Shown here: one piece after another, positions 7,844-14,951 of the stretch | Position numbering within the stretch: position 1 is the stretch's first letter | Layout of the letters: every line of letters starts with the position of its first letter | Virus record (IMG/VR): IMGVR_UViG_3300044631_000443 | Location: 1-24,822 of that record | Direction: 5' to 3' (one strand) | Source of the DNA: a virus | DNA length: 24,822 nt | The notes under the pieces: generated by a model | What the model saw: the letters and a program-made list of their open reading frames with translations, nothing else | Told to the model about the DNA's origin: nothing | The model's database searches: none | Position numbers and translations under genes: made by a program

Positions 7844-8571
7844 TTTGAGTGCGATTGGTAATAGATATTTTCGGAAAGGGAGAACCCGAAAATGCATTAC
7901 CTCGTCTACAAGACCACCAACACGAAAACATTTAGGTATTACATAGGCGCACATAGAACGGACAACCTGAACGATTCCTATCTCGGTAGTGGAGTTGAGT
8001 TGGATAGGGACATTGAGGCTTATGGTGTTGATGCCTTTAGCCGAGAGATTCTAGAAGAATGCTCTACTGCGCATGAGATGTATGAACGGGAAAGAATCTT
8101 GATTGGAGACTTGTGGTCATCCGATCCTCTCTGCTACAATCTGAGACCTGGTGGAAAGGGCGGGTGGGATCATGTTGATAACTCTGGAGACAGGAATCCA
8201 ATGAGAAACCCAAGCAGTCTCGCTAAATGCGTAGCAGCGGGTAATAAAACTAGAGCCGCTAATCCAGAGAAATATGCTAGAGTTGCCATAGAAAATGCAA
8301 AACTGGCGACAGCCGCCATCAGAGGGAAGAAACGACCATCGCACTCGGAAGCCATGAAACAGATATCTCGGGATATATGGTCAATCCATAGAGATAAGAT
8401 GTTAGACTCACTCAACCAAAGTTACCTGGTAGTAAAGGAGGATGGAACATCTTTTGAGACAAATCGGCTGAATCAGTGGTGCAAGATACAGGGATTACCA
8501 TTCACTACTCTTTGGAAATCTGCTGTTTCGGGAAAGGTCATAAAGAAAGGCAAACTGAAAGGTTGGTCATG
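7841..8571 (+). mobile_element. 731-bp homing-endonuclease insertion splitting gene 43
   Basis: Gene 43 coding reads up to ATG 7838-7840 (Arg-Gly-Leu-Met) and resumes at 8572 (Ser-Asn-Tyr-Glu-Gln-Met). Both junctions carry ATGT (7838-7841 and 8569-8572). Removing 7841-8571 joins the two polymerase frames as RGLM-SNYEQMSNEDLL with no gap. The element consists of a 51-nt leader with a hairpin plus nearly the whole GIY-YIG gene. I see no group I intron core: there is no Q/R/S-like sequence, and the endonuclease gene fills the element and even reads 19 nt into the polymerase. An intron-less insertion is therefore the better reading. Exact ends could shift by a few bases because of the ATGT repeat. 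Confidence 0.7.
7867..7893 (+). promoter_or_regulatory. Hairpin masking the homing endonuclease ribosome-binding site and start codon
   Basis: ATTTTCGG (7867-7874) is perfectly complementary to CCGAAAAT (7886-7893). The 11-nt loop AAAGGGAGAAC carries the Shine-Dalgarno sequence AGGGAG, and the 3' arm includes the first two bases of the ATG at 7892. In RNA this would hide the start. T4 intron endonucleases such as I-TevI are known to be held back on long early transcripts by similar hairpins and expressed from a late promoter inside the hairpin. I find no exact TATAAATA late promoter here. Confidence 0.7.
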
Positions 8572-8590
8572 TCGAATTACGAGCAAATGA
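7892..8590 (+). CDS. GIY-YIG homing endonuclease
   Basis: Makes a site-specific break in uninterrupted gene 43 so that repair copies the element (homing). The nuclease domain (residues 1-90) has HYLVYKTTN then YYIGAHR (family GIY...YIG with Arg22), the conserved Glu at about 66 in the helix HEMYERERILIG, and CYNLRPGGKGG. A NUMOD3-like DNA-binding stretch follows (GKKRPSHSEAMK). The C-terminal module LNQWCKIQGLPFTTLW ... GKLKGWSC is typical of phage GIY-YIG enzymes. Its last residues (about Cys-Arg-Ile-Thr-Ser-Lys) come from polymerase DNA read out of frame. It is more AT-rich than the neighbours. No frame damage is seen, so it is probably active. Confidence 0.9.
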   Translation: MHYLVYKTTNTKTFRYYIGAHRTDNLNDSYLGSGVELDRDIEAYGVDAFSREILEECSTAHEMYERERILIGDLWSSDPLCYNLRPGGKGGWDHVDNSGDRNPMRNPSSLAKCVAAGNKTRAANPEKYARVAIENAKLATAAIRGKKRPSHSEAMKQISRDIWSIHRDKMLDSLNQSYLVVKEDGTSFETNRLNQWCKIQGLPFTTLWKSAVSGKVIKKGKLKGWSCRITSK

Positions 8591-8706
8591 GCAATGAGGA
8601 CTTGCTACTGCTCCGTAAGCGGTTGATTGATGATGCATCTTTGTATCACAATCGACAACTGGTTCGTAAGATCCAGTTGAACTCCGCTTACGGCGCAGTA
8701 GGTTAG
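8569..8706 (+). CDS. 43: gp43 middle fragment carrying polymerase motif B
   Basis: A 45-residue reading starting at ATG 8569, inside the end of the endonuclease gene, with its own AAAGG 6 nt upstream. It encodes the end of the fingers and motif B: NRQLVRKIQLNSAYGAVG, equivalent to T4 gp43 NRKLLINSLYGALG. It then stops at TAG (8704-8706), exactly where the family continues Gly-Asn-x-x-Phe-Arg-Tyr-Tyr. That continuation is present in the next frame from 8703. Base use is AT-richer than in the polymerase segments either side. As written the fragment ends too early to make a normal polymerase half. Either the genome has a true lesion, the ribosome changes frame, or the assembly has an error. Confidence 0.75.
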   Translation: MSNYEQMSNEDLLLLRKRLIDDASLYHNRQLVRKIQLNSAYGAVG

Positions 8707-8708
8707 GA
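8699..8708 (+). other. 5-nt frame scar in gene 43 (TAGG repeat)
   Basis: TAGG occurs at 8699-8702 and again at 8704-8707 with one base between. Deleting 8703-8707 (TTAGG) restores GCA-GTA-GGA-AAC-GAA, that is Ala-Val-Gly-Asn-Glu, the expected sequence after motif B. The extra five bases introduce a TAG stop and shift the frame. The site also coincides with the point where base use returns to the style of the rest of the polymerase. TAG closes only one other gene in the window (22404-22406). Confidence 0.65.
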
Positions 8709-9680
8709 AACGAATACTTCCGCTACTACGACGAGGAGATTGCCGAAGCCATCACTCTGTCGGGGCAACTTGCCGTGCAATGGGTCGAGCGCGACATCAA
8801 CAGGTTCATCAACAAGGCAATCGGGACGGACGGAGAGGACTATGTCATCGCAATCGACACCGACTCCGTCTACCTAGACATGGAGAAGGTCGTGGGGAAG
8901 ACCCTTCCCGGCTGCAAGGACGAGCGCAAGATAGCCTTGTTCCTAGACAAGTTGTCCAAGGAAGCCATACAGAATGTCATACGGAAGTCCTACGAGCGTC
9001 TGTCGGAGACGATGAACTCCTACGCCAACCACATGAGGATGAAGCGGGAGTGCATCGCATCCAAGGGGATATGGACGGGGAAGAAGCGGTACATGCTCAA
9101 TGTCAGGATAGGCGAGGAGGATGTCTACCTGCCGAAGCCAGACCTGAAGATCACGGGCATAGAGACGGTCAGGTCATCCACTCCAGAGGTCGTCAGGAAT
9201 GCCCTGAAAACAGCCATAACCATCGTGATGGACAAGGACGAGGAGGACATCCATCGGTTCGTGAAGACCTTCCGCGAGGAGTTTGCGGGGCTTCCTGCCA
9301 ACAAGGTGGCTTTCCCCCGAAGTTGCAACGGCATGAAGGACTACTTGGATGCTTCCAGCATCTATTCCAAGGGGACTCCAATCGCGACCAAGGCATCGCT
9401 CGTCTACAACTGGCATCTGCGCAAGATGCGCCTGAACACCATGTATCAGGAGATCCGCGAGGGAGACAAGATCAAGTTCGTCTACCTCAAGGAACCCAAT
9501 CCGCTTGGAGAGAAGGTGGTCGCATTCGTCGGAAGGATGCCCGTGGAGTTCGGACTCGACGGCTACATAGACCGCGACATGCAGTTCGTGAAGGCATTCG
9601 TGGAGCCTCTCAGGACGATCCTTGCCGTGATCGGATGGAACGAGGAGAAGAAGAGCAGCCTCGACGGATTGTTTGCATGA
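8703..9680 (+). CDS. 43: DNA polymerase gp43, C-terminal fragment (palm motif C and thumb)
   Basis: Homologous reading begins at 8703 (GNEYFRYYDEE), but there is no ATG there; the first usual start in frame is GTG 8775. It contains motif C AIDTDSVYLD with the catalytic aspartates, the WTGKKRYMLNV strand, KITGIETVRSSTP of the palm-thumb junction, and the thumb ending KKSSLDGLFA, comparable to the T4 gp43 C-terminus EKKASLFDMFDF. A start at 8775 would lose the YYDEE segment but keep motif C. Codon use is like that of 43A, not like the AT-rich middle. It needs motif B from the preceding fragment to be an active polymerase, either by assembly of separate chains or by a repaired frame. Confidence 0.88.
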   Translation, partial: LGNEYFRYYDEEIAEAITLSGQLAVQWVERDINRFINKAIGTDGEDYVIAIDTDSVYLDMEKVVGKTLPGCKDERKIALFLDKLSKEAIQNVIRKSYERLSETMNSYANHMRMKRECIASKGIWTGKKRYMLNVRIGEEDVYLPKPDLKITGIETVRSSTPEVVRNALKTAITIVMDKDEEDIHRFVKTFREEFAGLPANKVAFPRSCNGMKDYLDASSIYSKGTPIATKASLVYNWHLRKMRLNTMYQEIREGDKIKFVYLKEPNPLGEKVVAFVGRMPVEFGLDGYIDRDMQFVKAFVEPLRTILAVIGWNEEKKSSLDGLFA

Positions 9681-9704
9681 TCGCACAGAATGAAAACAGT
9701 TGGG

Positions 9705-9732
9705 TTGACGGTCAGCCTAACTATGGTAGAGT
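9705..9732 (+). promoter_or_regulatory. Candidate sigma70-type promoter before the Sm-like gene and uvsX
   Basis: TTGACG (9705-9710, 5 of 6) and TAGAGT (9727-9732, 4 of 6) are 16 bases apart, with TG plus one base before the second hexamer (extended -10). It lies in the 76-nt gap after gene 43. Transcription would begin near 9739, followed by AAAGGAG and the ATG at 9757. It would drive the Sm-like gene, uvsX and perhaps the sugar island. Confidence 0.5.
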
Positions 9733-9756
9733 GTGCAACAACAAAGGAGATACAGC

Positions 9757-10059
9757 ATGAATGTGAAACTGGTCAGACTGATGACGGGCGAGATGATCCT
9801 CGCGGACACGACTGAGAAGGGCGATTCGATCACCCTGAAGAAGCCAGCATGGATCGCACAGGTCAAGCCAGGCGAGTTTGCCCTCGTCCCGTGGCTTCCC
9901 CTTGCCAAGGATGATTCGGTGACCATCGACCGCAGCAAGTTCATCTACTGCGTCGATCCTGAGACGGGCATCCTGAACGAATACAGCACGGCATTCGGAT
10001 CGGGTCTCGTCGTTCCTAACGGAGTCAAGCCTGTCAGCCTCAAGTTGAGCGGAGAGTGA
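9757..10059 (+). CDS. Small conserved phage protein with probable Sm-like (LSm) fold
   Basis: A 100-residue protein with alternating short strands: [45 protein letters not shown]. Many T4-like phages of aquatic bacteria carry a protein of this length and pattern between gp43 and uvsX, and the first two strands with the Gly-Glu turn resemble an LSm beta-barrel. RNA binding is a guess from the fold, not shown here. The start is ATG 9757 behind AAAGGAGA (9744-9751). A longer reading from 9733 would bypass that site and is unlikely. Its stop lies just before the uvsX start. Confidence 0.7.
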   Translation: MNVKLVRLMTGEMILADTTEKGDSITLKKPAWIAQVKPGEFALVPWLPLAKDDSVTIDRSKFIYCVDPETGILNEYSTAFGSGLVVPNGVKPVSLKLSGE

Positions 10060-10064
10060 ACAAC

Positions 10065-11084
10065 ATGAACTTCCTGAAGCAGATCGTGAAGGAGTCTGGC
10101 AACAAGTTTGCCAGCGTTGTTGAGGATGGAATCGACGGAGCCGATGTCGCGGGATTCGTGGACACTGGTTCCTATGCTTTCAATGCGCTACTTTCAGGAT
10201 CCCTTTATGGAGGAGTGGCAGACAACAAGATCATTGCCCTTGCGGGCGAGTCTGCCACGGGAAAGACCTACTTCACCCTAGGGATCGTCGCGCAGTTCCT
10301 CAAGGACAATCCCGAGGGAATGGTACTCTACTTCGACTCTGAGCAAGCGGTGACATCCGACATGTTCAAGGGAAGGGGAGTGGACTCGCAGAGGGTGGCT
10401 GTGTTCCCCGTTGCCACCATTGAGGAGTTCAAGACGCAGTGCGTGAACATCGTTGACAAGGTTCTTGAGATGGACGAGAGCGACAGGAAGCCGATGATGA
10501 TCGTCCTCGACTCGCTAGGGATGTTGTCCACCGAGAAGGAAGTCAACGACTCAGCCGAAGGCAAGAATGTCCGCGACATGACTAGGGCGCAGGGGGTCAA
10601 GGCTACATTCCGCGTCCTGACAATGAAGTTGGGCAAGGCAAGGATCCCCCTTGTGATGACCAACCACACCTACGATGTCGTGGGTGCGTATGTCCCCACC
10701 AAGGAGATGGGTGGCGGAAGCGGTCTGAAGTATGCCGCATCCACCATCGTCTACCTCTCCAAGAAGAAGGAGAAGAACGCGGACGGGGATGTGATCGGCA
10801 GCATCATCCATTGCAAGTTGTACAAGTCTAGGCTCACCAAGGAGAACCAGCAGGTCGATGTGCAGTTGAACTACGAGACTGGTCTGAACCGCTACTACGG
10901 GCTGACCGACATCGCGATCAACCACGGCATCTTCAAGAAGGTCTCAACAAGGATCGAACTTCCCGATGGCAAGACTGCCTTTGAGAAGAACATCAACGAG
11001 AACCCAGAGAAGTACTTCACCGAGGATGTGATGATGCGGCTTGAGGAAGCAGTTGCCAAGGAGTTCAAGTATGGAACGGCATAA
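10065..11084 (+). CDS. uvsX: UvsX RecA-like recombinase
   Basis: Forms filaments on single-stranded DNA and carries out strand exchange for recombination-dependent replication and repair. Walker A is GESATGKT (residues 61-68), followed by LYFDSEQAV with the catalytic Glu93. Walker B is MMIVLDSLG (Asp149). DNA-loop regions lie around the Met-Gly-Gly-Gly-Ser-Gly stretch. 339 residues, near T4 UvsX (391) with a shorter N-terminus. I choose ATG 10065 because GGAGAG (10051-10056) sits 8 nt upstream. A GTG at 10056 is possible but would lack a ribosome-binding site. It overlaps the next gene by 14 nt. Confidence 0.95.
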   Translation: MNFLKQIVKESGNKFASVVEDGIDGADVAGFVDTGSYAFNALLSGSLYGGVADNKIIALAGESATGKTYFTLGIVAQFLKDNPEGMVLYFDSEQAVTSDMFKGRGVDSQRVAVFPVATIEEFKTQCVNIVDKVLEMDESDRKPMMIVLDSLGMLSTEKEVNDSAEGKNVRDMTRAQGVKATFRVLTMKLGKARIPLVMTNHTYDVVGAYVPTKEMGGGSGLKYAASTIVYLSKKKEKNADGDVIGSIIHCKLYKSRLTKENQQVDVQLNYETGLNRYYGLTDIAINHGIFKKVSTRIELPDGKTAFEKNINENPEKYFTEDVMMRLEEAVAKEFKYGTA

Positions 11085-11748
11085 GTTGTGCATCATCGTT
11101 CCTTTCAGGGACAGGGATGCGCACCTGAAGGAGTTCGTTCCTGCCATCAGGCAGTACCTTGCCGACAGCGGCATCGACCATGAGATCCTTGTGGTGGAGC
11201 AGACGCACGGAAAGCCGTTCAACCGCGCCAAGTTGCTCAACATCGGGTTCCTGGAGGCATCCAAGGATTGCGACTACTTCGTCATGCACGATGTGGACAT
11301 GATTCCCTTCAGGAACCTGGTCAACAACGGTCCCGACTACTCCTACAGGGATGAACCGACCCACCTTGCAAGCGCGGCAAGTCAGTTCAACTTCACCCTG
11401 CCTTATGGGGGATACTTCGGTGGAGTCACCTTGTTCCCGCGCAAGGCATTCGATCAGGTGAACGGCTACAGCAACGAGTACTGGGGATGGGGAGCCGAGG
11501 ACGACGACATGCTCTACCGCTGCCACTATGCGGGACTGAAGGCAGCGAGGATTGAGAACGGGTTCTTTCAGTCCCTCAACCACGACAGGAAGATAGACGA
11601 GCAGGACTACAGGAAGAACATAGACCGCGTCAAGGAGATGTGGGATCGGAAACTCGACTGGAAGAGCGAGGGTCTGAACTCCTGCAAGTACGAGGTGAAG
11701 GAACGAGCCGACATGGAAGGCTACAGGAAGGTCGTGGTGGAGATTTGA
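11071..11748 (+). CDS. Family 7 glycosyltransferase (beta-1,4-galactosyltransferase type)
   Basis: A GT-A enzyme that would use UDP-sugar and a metal ion. Hallmarks of the GT7 family are [11 protein letters not shown] (residues 50-60), the metal site MHDVDMIP (Asp74, Asp76), [21 protein letters not shown], and [10 protein letters not shown] (138-147), the last being the strongest signature. Donor and acceptor sugars cannot be read from the sequence; animal members transfer galactose or GalNAc. 225 residues from ATG 11071, with AAGGAG at 11058-11063. It is the first gene of the sugar island and is coupled to uvsX upstream and GT10 downstream. Confidence 0.9.
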   Translation: MERHKLCIIVPFRDRDAHLKEFVPAIRQYLADSGIDHEILVVEQTHGKPFNRAKLLNIGFLEASKDCDYFVMHDVDMIPFRNLVNNGPDYSYRDEPTHLASAASQFNFTLPYGGYFGGVTLFPRKAFDQVNGYSNEYWGWGAEDDDMLYRCHYAGLKAARIENGFFQSLNHDRKIDEQDYRKNIDRVKEMWDRKLDWKSEGLNSCKYEVKERADMEGYRKVVVEI

Positions 11749-12653
11749 GCCTGAAGGTTCTGTATGTCAACCCATGGGGTGGCTTCGATGCCGACTTCGC
11801 TAGGAACAGGTTCTTCCTGACCCATGCGCTCAAGGACATCGACCCCGACTGCGAGATATCCGTCCTTCCGCACGGATCGGTTCAGGACATAACGAGGTAC
11901 GACCTTGCCATATCCATCTACCATCCGTCTGTTTCGATGAAGTCCGTCAATGCCGCCAGGAAGATCGCCTTCACGGGAGAGAGTTACGATGTGGTCGCAA
12001 ACACTCCCGACTGCGATGCCTACATCGGGTTCGACCTCGAGGAAGACCATGACGGCAGGAACTACAGGTACTTCCGCTTCCCTCTCTATGCGGGATACCA
12101 CATGGACTACTGCGTGAGGCATGGCATCTCATCCTTTCAGGGTCTGCGGGAGAAGTACTCGAGGGACAAGATCGCGAAGGTGTCCGCAGTCGTGTCCAAC
12201 CCATCCAATGCCATCCGCAACCAGGTTCTGAACTGGTTGATTCAGAACTCCCATTGCGATTCTGGCGGGCGTGTGCTCAACACGGTCGGCAGCGTGGATG
12301 ACAAGTTGGACTTCACGGCAAACTATGCCGTGGGCATGGCATTCGAGAACCTACCAAAGAGGGCTTACATCACGGAGAAGATCTACGAGGTGTATGCGGC
12401 TGACTCCGTCCCATTCTACTTCGGCGCACCCGACATAGCCGAGGAGTTCAATCCCGACACATTCCTCTCGCTCGACATCTCGGGAGATCCTATGCCTTCC
12501 GTGGAGAGAGTCCTATCCGTCATGCGGGATCCCACGGAGCAGAAGAGGATGAAGTCCATCGACCCATGCGAGGGGTACAGGTCTGAGCGATACATACGGG
12601 GCGGCAGGAAGATTCTGTCTGACATCATTCGCAATGTTCTGGAGACCAAGTGA
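11745..12653 (+). CDS. Family 10 glycosyltransferase (alpha-fucosyltransferase type)
   Basis: A GT-B enzyme of the GT10 family, which normally moves fucose from GDP-fucose. The C-terminal signature is clear: KVSAVVSNPSNAIR, then YAVGMAFENL, RAYITEKIYEVYAADSVPFYFGAPDIAEEFNP. The N-terminal half (VNPWGGF...) is divergent, as usual. The likely start is TTG 11745, overlapping the preceding TGA in TTGA and giving 302 residues; no ATG or GTG lies near. The protein start is therefore uncertain by a few residues. No GDP-fucose synthesis genes are seen in the window, so the donor would come from the host or be another sugar. Confidence 0.9.
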   Translation: MSLKVLYVNPWGGFDADFARNRFFLTHALKDIDPDCEISVLPHGSVQDITRYDLAISIYHPSVSMKSVNAARKIAFTGESYDVVANTPDCDAYIGFDLEEDHDGRNYRYFRFPLYAGYHMDYCVRHGISSFQGLREKYSRDKIAKVSAVVSNPSNAIRNQVLNWLIQNSHCDSGGRVLNTVGSVDDKLDFTANYAVGMAFENLPKRAYITEKIYEVYAADSVPFYFGAPDIAEEFNPDTFLSLDISGDPMPSVERVLSVMRDPTEQKRMKSIDPCEGYRSERYIRGGRKILSDIIRNVLETK

Positions 12654-13447
12654 AGAACCTCATATTGTCCACATCGTCGGGATACAACTGGGAGCAGATC
12701 AAGAAGTGGAATCTGTCCGCTGCCGCAACGGGGAACGAGGTATGCAACATACTGGTGAACCCCAGCGACGAACTGTGCAAAGACATCGACCAGAATGTTC
12801 CTGAGCATGGGTGGAGGGTATTGAGGTTCGATCCCCGTTCCCTGAACAAGCCTCCCCACAACCTACGGTTCCTGTTTCAGTACAAGTACCTGATGGAAAT
12901 CAAGGGCAAGCATCCATATGTCGTGGTCACCGACAGCAGGGATGTCTACTTCCACTCCGATCCCTTCCCCCGCATCAAGGAGATACTGGATGCAATGGGC
13001 AAGGACATCGTCTGTGGCAGCGAATGCATCGCATACAAGGACGAGCACTGGGGAAACGGGAACCTCATGGAGGGGTTCGGCTATGTCTACGACGATTTCT
13101 GCGGGAACGAGATCTGCAATGTCGGAGTCCTGTGCGGCAAGACGGAGGCTGTCGCGGAACTCTGCCTGATGATCTTCACCATGTGCCACCACAATCCCGC
13201 AAGCGTCTCCGACCAGTCATCCTTCAACATCCTCATGGGAACCGATTTCGGCAGGAAGCGCATAGCGGTTACCCGCCCTTCTGATGGCGTGATGGTGCAT
13301 CTCGGCACGGTAGGCGTGGACAAGTTCAGGGACAAGTTGACGGAGAAGCCTTCATGGAAGGACGGGGAGATCCCTTCGGTCGGAGGCAAGGTCATTCCGA
13401 TCATCCATCAGTACGACAGGGTGGACACAAGCAAGTGGGGGATTTGA
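12650..13447 (+). CDS. Putative GT-A-fold glycosyltransferase
   Basis: 265 residues from GTG 12650, overlapping the GT10 stop in GTGA. The sequence FLFQYKYL...YVVVTDSRDVYFHSDPF has the layout of a GT-A metal site (DxRD in a strand, followed by Phe, Asp and Pro). Later GNEICNVGVLCGK and SDQSSFNILM resemble the acceptor-side loops of nucleotide-diphospho-sugar transferases. I know similar phage and bacterial proteins annotated only as glycosyltransferase-like. Family, donor and acceptor are unassigned. Confidence 0.7.
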   Translation: MKNLILSTSSGYNWEQIKKWNLSAAATGNEVCNILVNPSDELCKDIDQNVPEHGWRVLRFDPRSLNKPPHNLRFLFQYKYLMEIKGKHPYVVVTDSRDVYFHSDPFPRIKEILDAMGKDIVCGSECIAYKDEHWGNGNLMEGFGYVYDDFCGNEICNVGVLCGKTEAVAELCLMIFTMCHHNPASVSDQSSFNILMGTDFGRKRIAVTRPSDGVMVHLGTVGVDKFRDKLTEKPSWKDGEIPSVGGKVIPIIHQYDRVDTSKWGI

Positions 13448-14265
13448 TGAGTGCTACCATAGTGACTGCGTTCTATGACATCGGTCGATCCGAGTGGGAG
13501 TCACCCATGTTCCGTAGATCGGTGAATGAATACATGGAAGCCTTCTCCAATCTTCTTCGCTTCGACTATCCGATGATAGTGTTCATCGATGCCCGTCATC
13601 ACGACCGTGTCATGTCGATGGTGGAATCTTCGGAGTTCAAGCACAACAAGACTATCATACCAATCGACGAGGATTGGATGAACCAAAACATATGGGTCTG
13701 GAGCAGACTTGGTCGAGAGCGTGAGATCATGCAATCCCAAGAATACCGATCTCTCATACCAAGAAGGATGGAGTTGCGCTATCCCGAGAATGTGAATCCC
13801 ATGTACACCATACTTACCCACTCAAAGGTGGATTTTCTCTGCCATGCCATAGAGAATGATGTGTCGGATTCGCGATTCTTCATGTGGGTTGACTTTGGTT
13901 ATCTCAGCAAAAAGGCGATGGCGGGGTTCGTTCCCCATCGACACATCGATTGTTCCAAGATGATTGACGGCAAAGTCATCCTATGCTGCCTGAACGGTGG
14001 ATTGAGCAGTCGGGATTTCGATGTTCTCTACACACTACAGGCAGCGCCGGAGAAAATGGCTGGTGGTGTGTTCGTCGGAGACAGGGACAGCCTGATCAAG
14101 TTCAGAGACATCAGCCACCGTTGTCTTCTCAGATACCAAGAACTGAATCTAGCAGATGACGAACAAGCAGTATGGCTGCAATGCCTGTTGCAGGATCCGT
14201 CTCTGTTCTCCGTGCATGTGTTTGATGGGTGGCATTGCAGTCTCAAGTACTTTACCAAGGAGTGA
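13447..14265 (+). CDS. HtrL/YibB-family protein
   Basis: The N-terminus MSATIVTAFYDIGRSEWESP...RSVNEYMEAFSNLLRFDYPMIVFID is the characteristic start of the HtrL/YibB family, whose bacterial members sit in lipopolysaccharide or surface-glycan loci and are thought to be glycosyltransferase-like. Further family-style segments are MYTILTHSKVDFL and MWVDFGY. 272 residues. The start ATG 13447 is in the TGATG overlap with the previous gene; a reading from 13354 is inside that gene and rejected. Base use (more A and T in third positions) differs from GT7 and GT10, suggesting a later arrival. Confidence 0.82.
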   Translation: MSATIVTAFYDIGRSEWESPMFRRSVNEYMEAFSNLLRFDYPMIVFIDARHHDRVMSMVESSEFKHNKTIIPIDEDWMNQNIWVWSRLGREREIMQSQEYRSLIPRRMELRYPENVNPMYTILTHSKVDFLCHAIENDVSDSRFFMWVDFGYLSKKAMAGFVPHRHIDCSKMIDGKVILCCLNGGLSSRDFDVLYTLQAAPEKMAGGVFVGDRDSLIKFRDISHRCLLRYQELNLADDEQAVWLQCLLQDPSLFSVHVFDGWHCSLKYFTKE

Positions 14266-14267
14266 AT

Positions 14268-14951
14268 GTGAAAACAGCCATATTGCTGGTGGGAAACCTT
14301 CGCACATGGGACATGTGCAGAGACAACTTCATCTCCGTCTTTGGTGAACATCGACCAGATGTCTTCGTCACCACCTACGACATGCAGTATGCGTACCATC
14401 CGTACATCAAGCAGTCTCTGAACTTCTATGAGGATCAAATGCTGACCAACGACTCTATCATGTCGAAGTTCGCAGGACTGAACCTAGTCGGGGTTAGGAT
14501 CGACGAGATATCGACTTATGTGGAAAGGAATGTCAAGCCGTTCATCTCCAATAGGTTTCCAAAGGATGCATTCCTAAGCCTTTCACAGTACTTCAAACTG
14601 CACGACGGTCTGAAGATGGTGCAGGATCACGAACAGGCGATTGGAGAGAAGTACGATGTCATAGTCAAGACACGCTTCGATGTCTTGCATGACAGGTATT
14701 CCGTCCCTCCCGTCGATAAAATACACATCGACGGTTCTGGGGCTGGTGTGTTCCCATGTGACTGGATCTTCGCTTGCAGCAGGGAAAATGCACTGAAGAT
14801 GGACTCCTTCATCGTCGAAGAGATGAAGGACATGAAGAACGAAACGAGCCTCGTGGATCTTCCGCACAAGTTGTTCCTGAATGGAATCGTGTCAACCAAG
14901 GCAGAACTTGTACCGATGCCTCTCATCAAGGGGATCGTGAGGGCTAGATGA
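14268..14951 (+). CDS. Putative glycosyltransferase (WavE-like)
   Basis: 227 residues from GTG 14268 with AAGGAG at 14257-14262; the earlier in-frame ATG at 14229 lies inside the upstream gene. The N-terminus AILLVGNLRTWDMC, then PDVFVTTYDMQ, and YDVIVKTRFDVLHD match the general pattern of surface-glycan transferases of the WavE type (His/Asn-Leu-Arg-Thr loop, Thr-Arg-x-Asp strand). The assignment is by motif layout only and the catalytic role is uncertain. Base use resembles the HtrL gene before it, so the two may have been acquired together. It ends overlapping the HAD gene by ATGA. Confidence 0.6.
   Translation: MKTAILLVGNLRTWDMCRDNFISVFGEHRPDVFVTTYDMQYAYHPYIKQSLNFYEDQMLTNDSIMSKFAGLNLVGVRIDEISTYVERNVKPFISNRFPKDAFLSLSQYFKLHDGLKMVQDHEQAIGEKYDVIVKTRFDVLHDRYSVPPVDKIHIDGSGAGVFPCDWIFACSRENALKMDSFIVEEMKDMKNETSLVDLPHKLFLNGIVSTKAELVPMPLIKGIVRAR

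Noticed and set aside
7841-8571. Group I intron in gene 43
   Set aside because: I found no Q, R or S core-like segments. The endonuclease gene fills the element and reads into the polymerase. The junction does not have U before and G at the end at the same alignment. It should still be tested with a covariance model.
8696-8710. Programmed frameshift joining the two polymerase fragments
   Set aside because: There is no slippery heptamer of the usual type. A -1 shift at GGT would insert two additional residues into the invariant YGA-x-GN sequence. A lesion, repair scar or assembly error is more likely.
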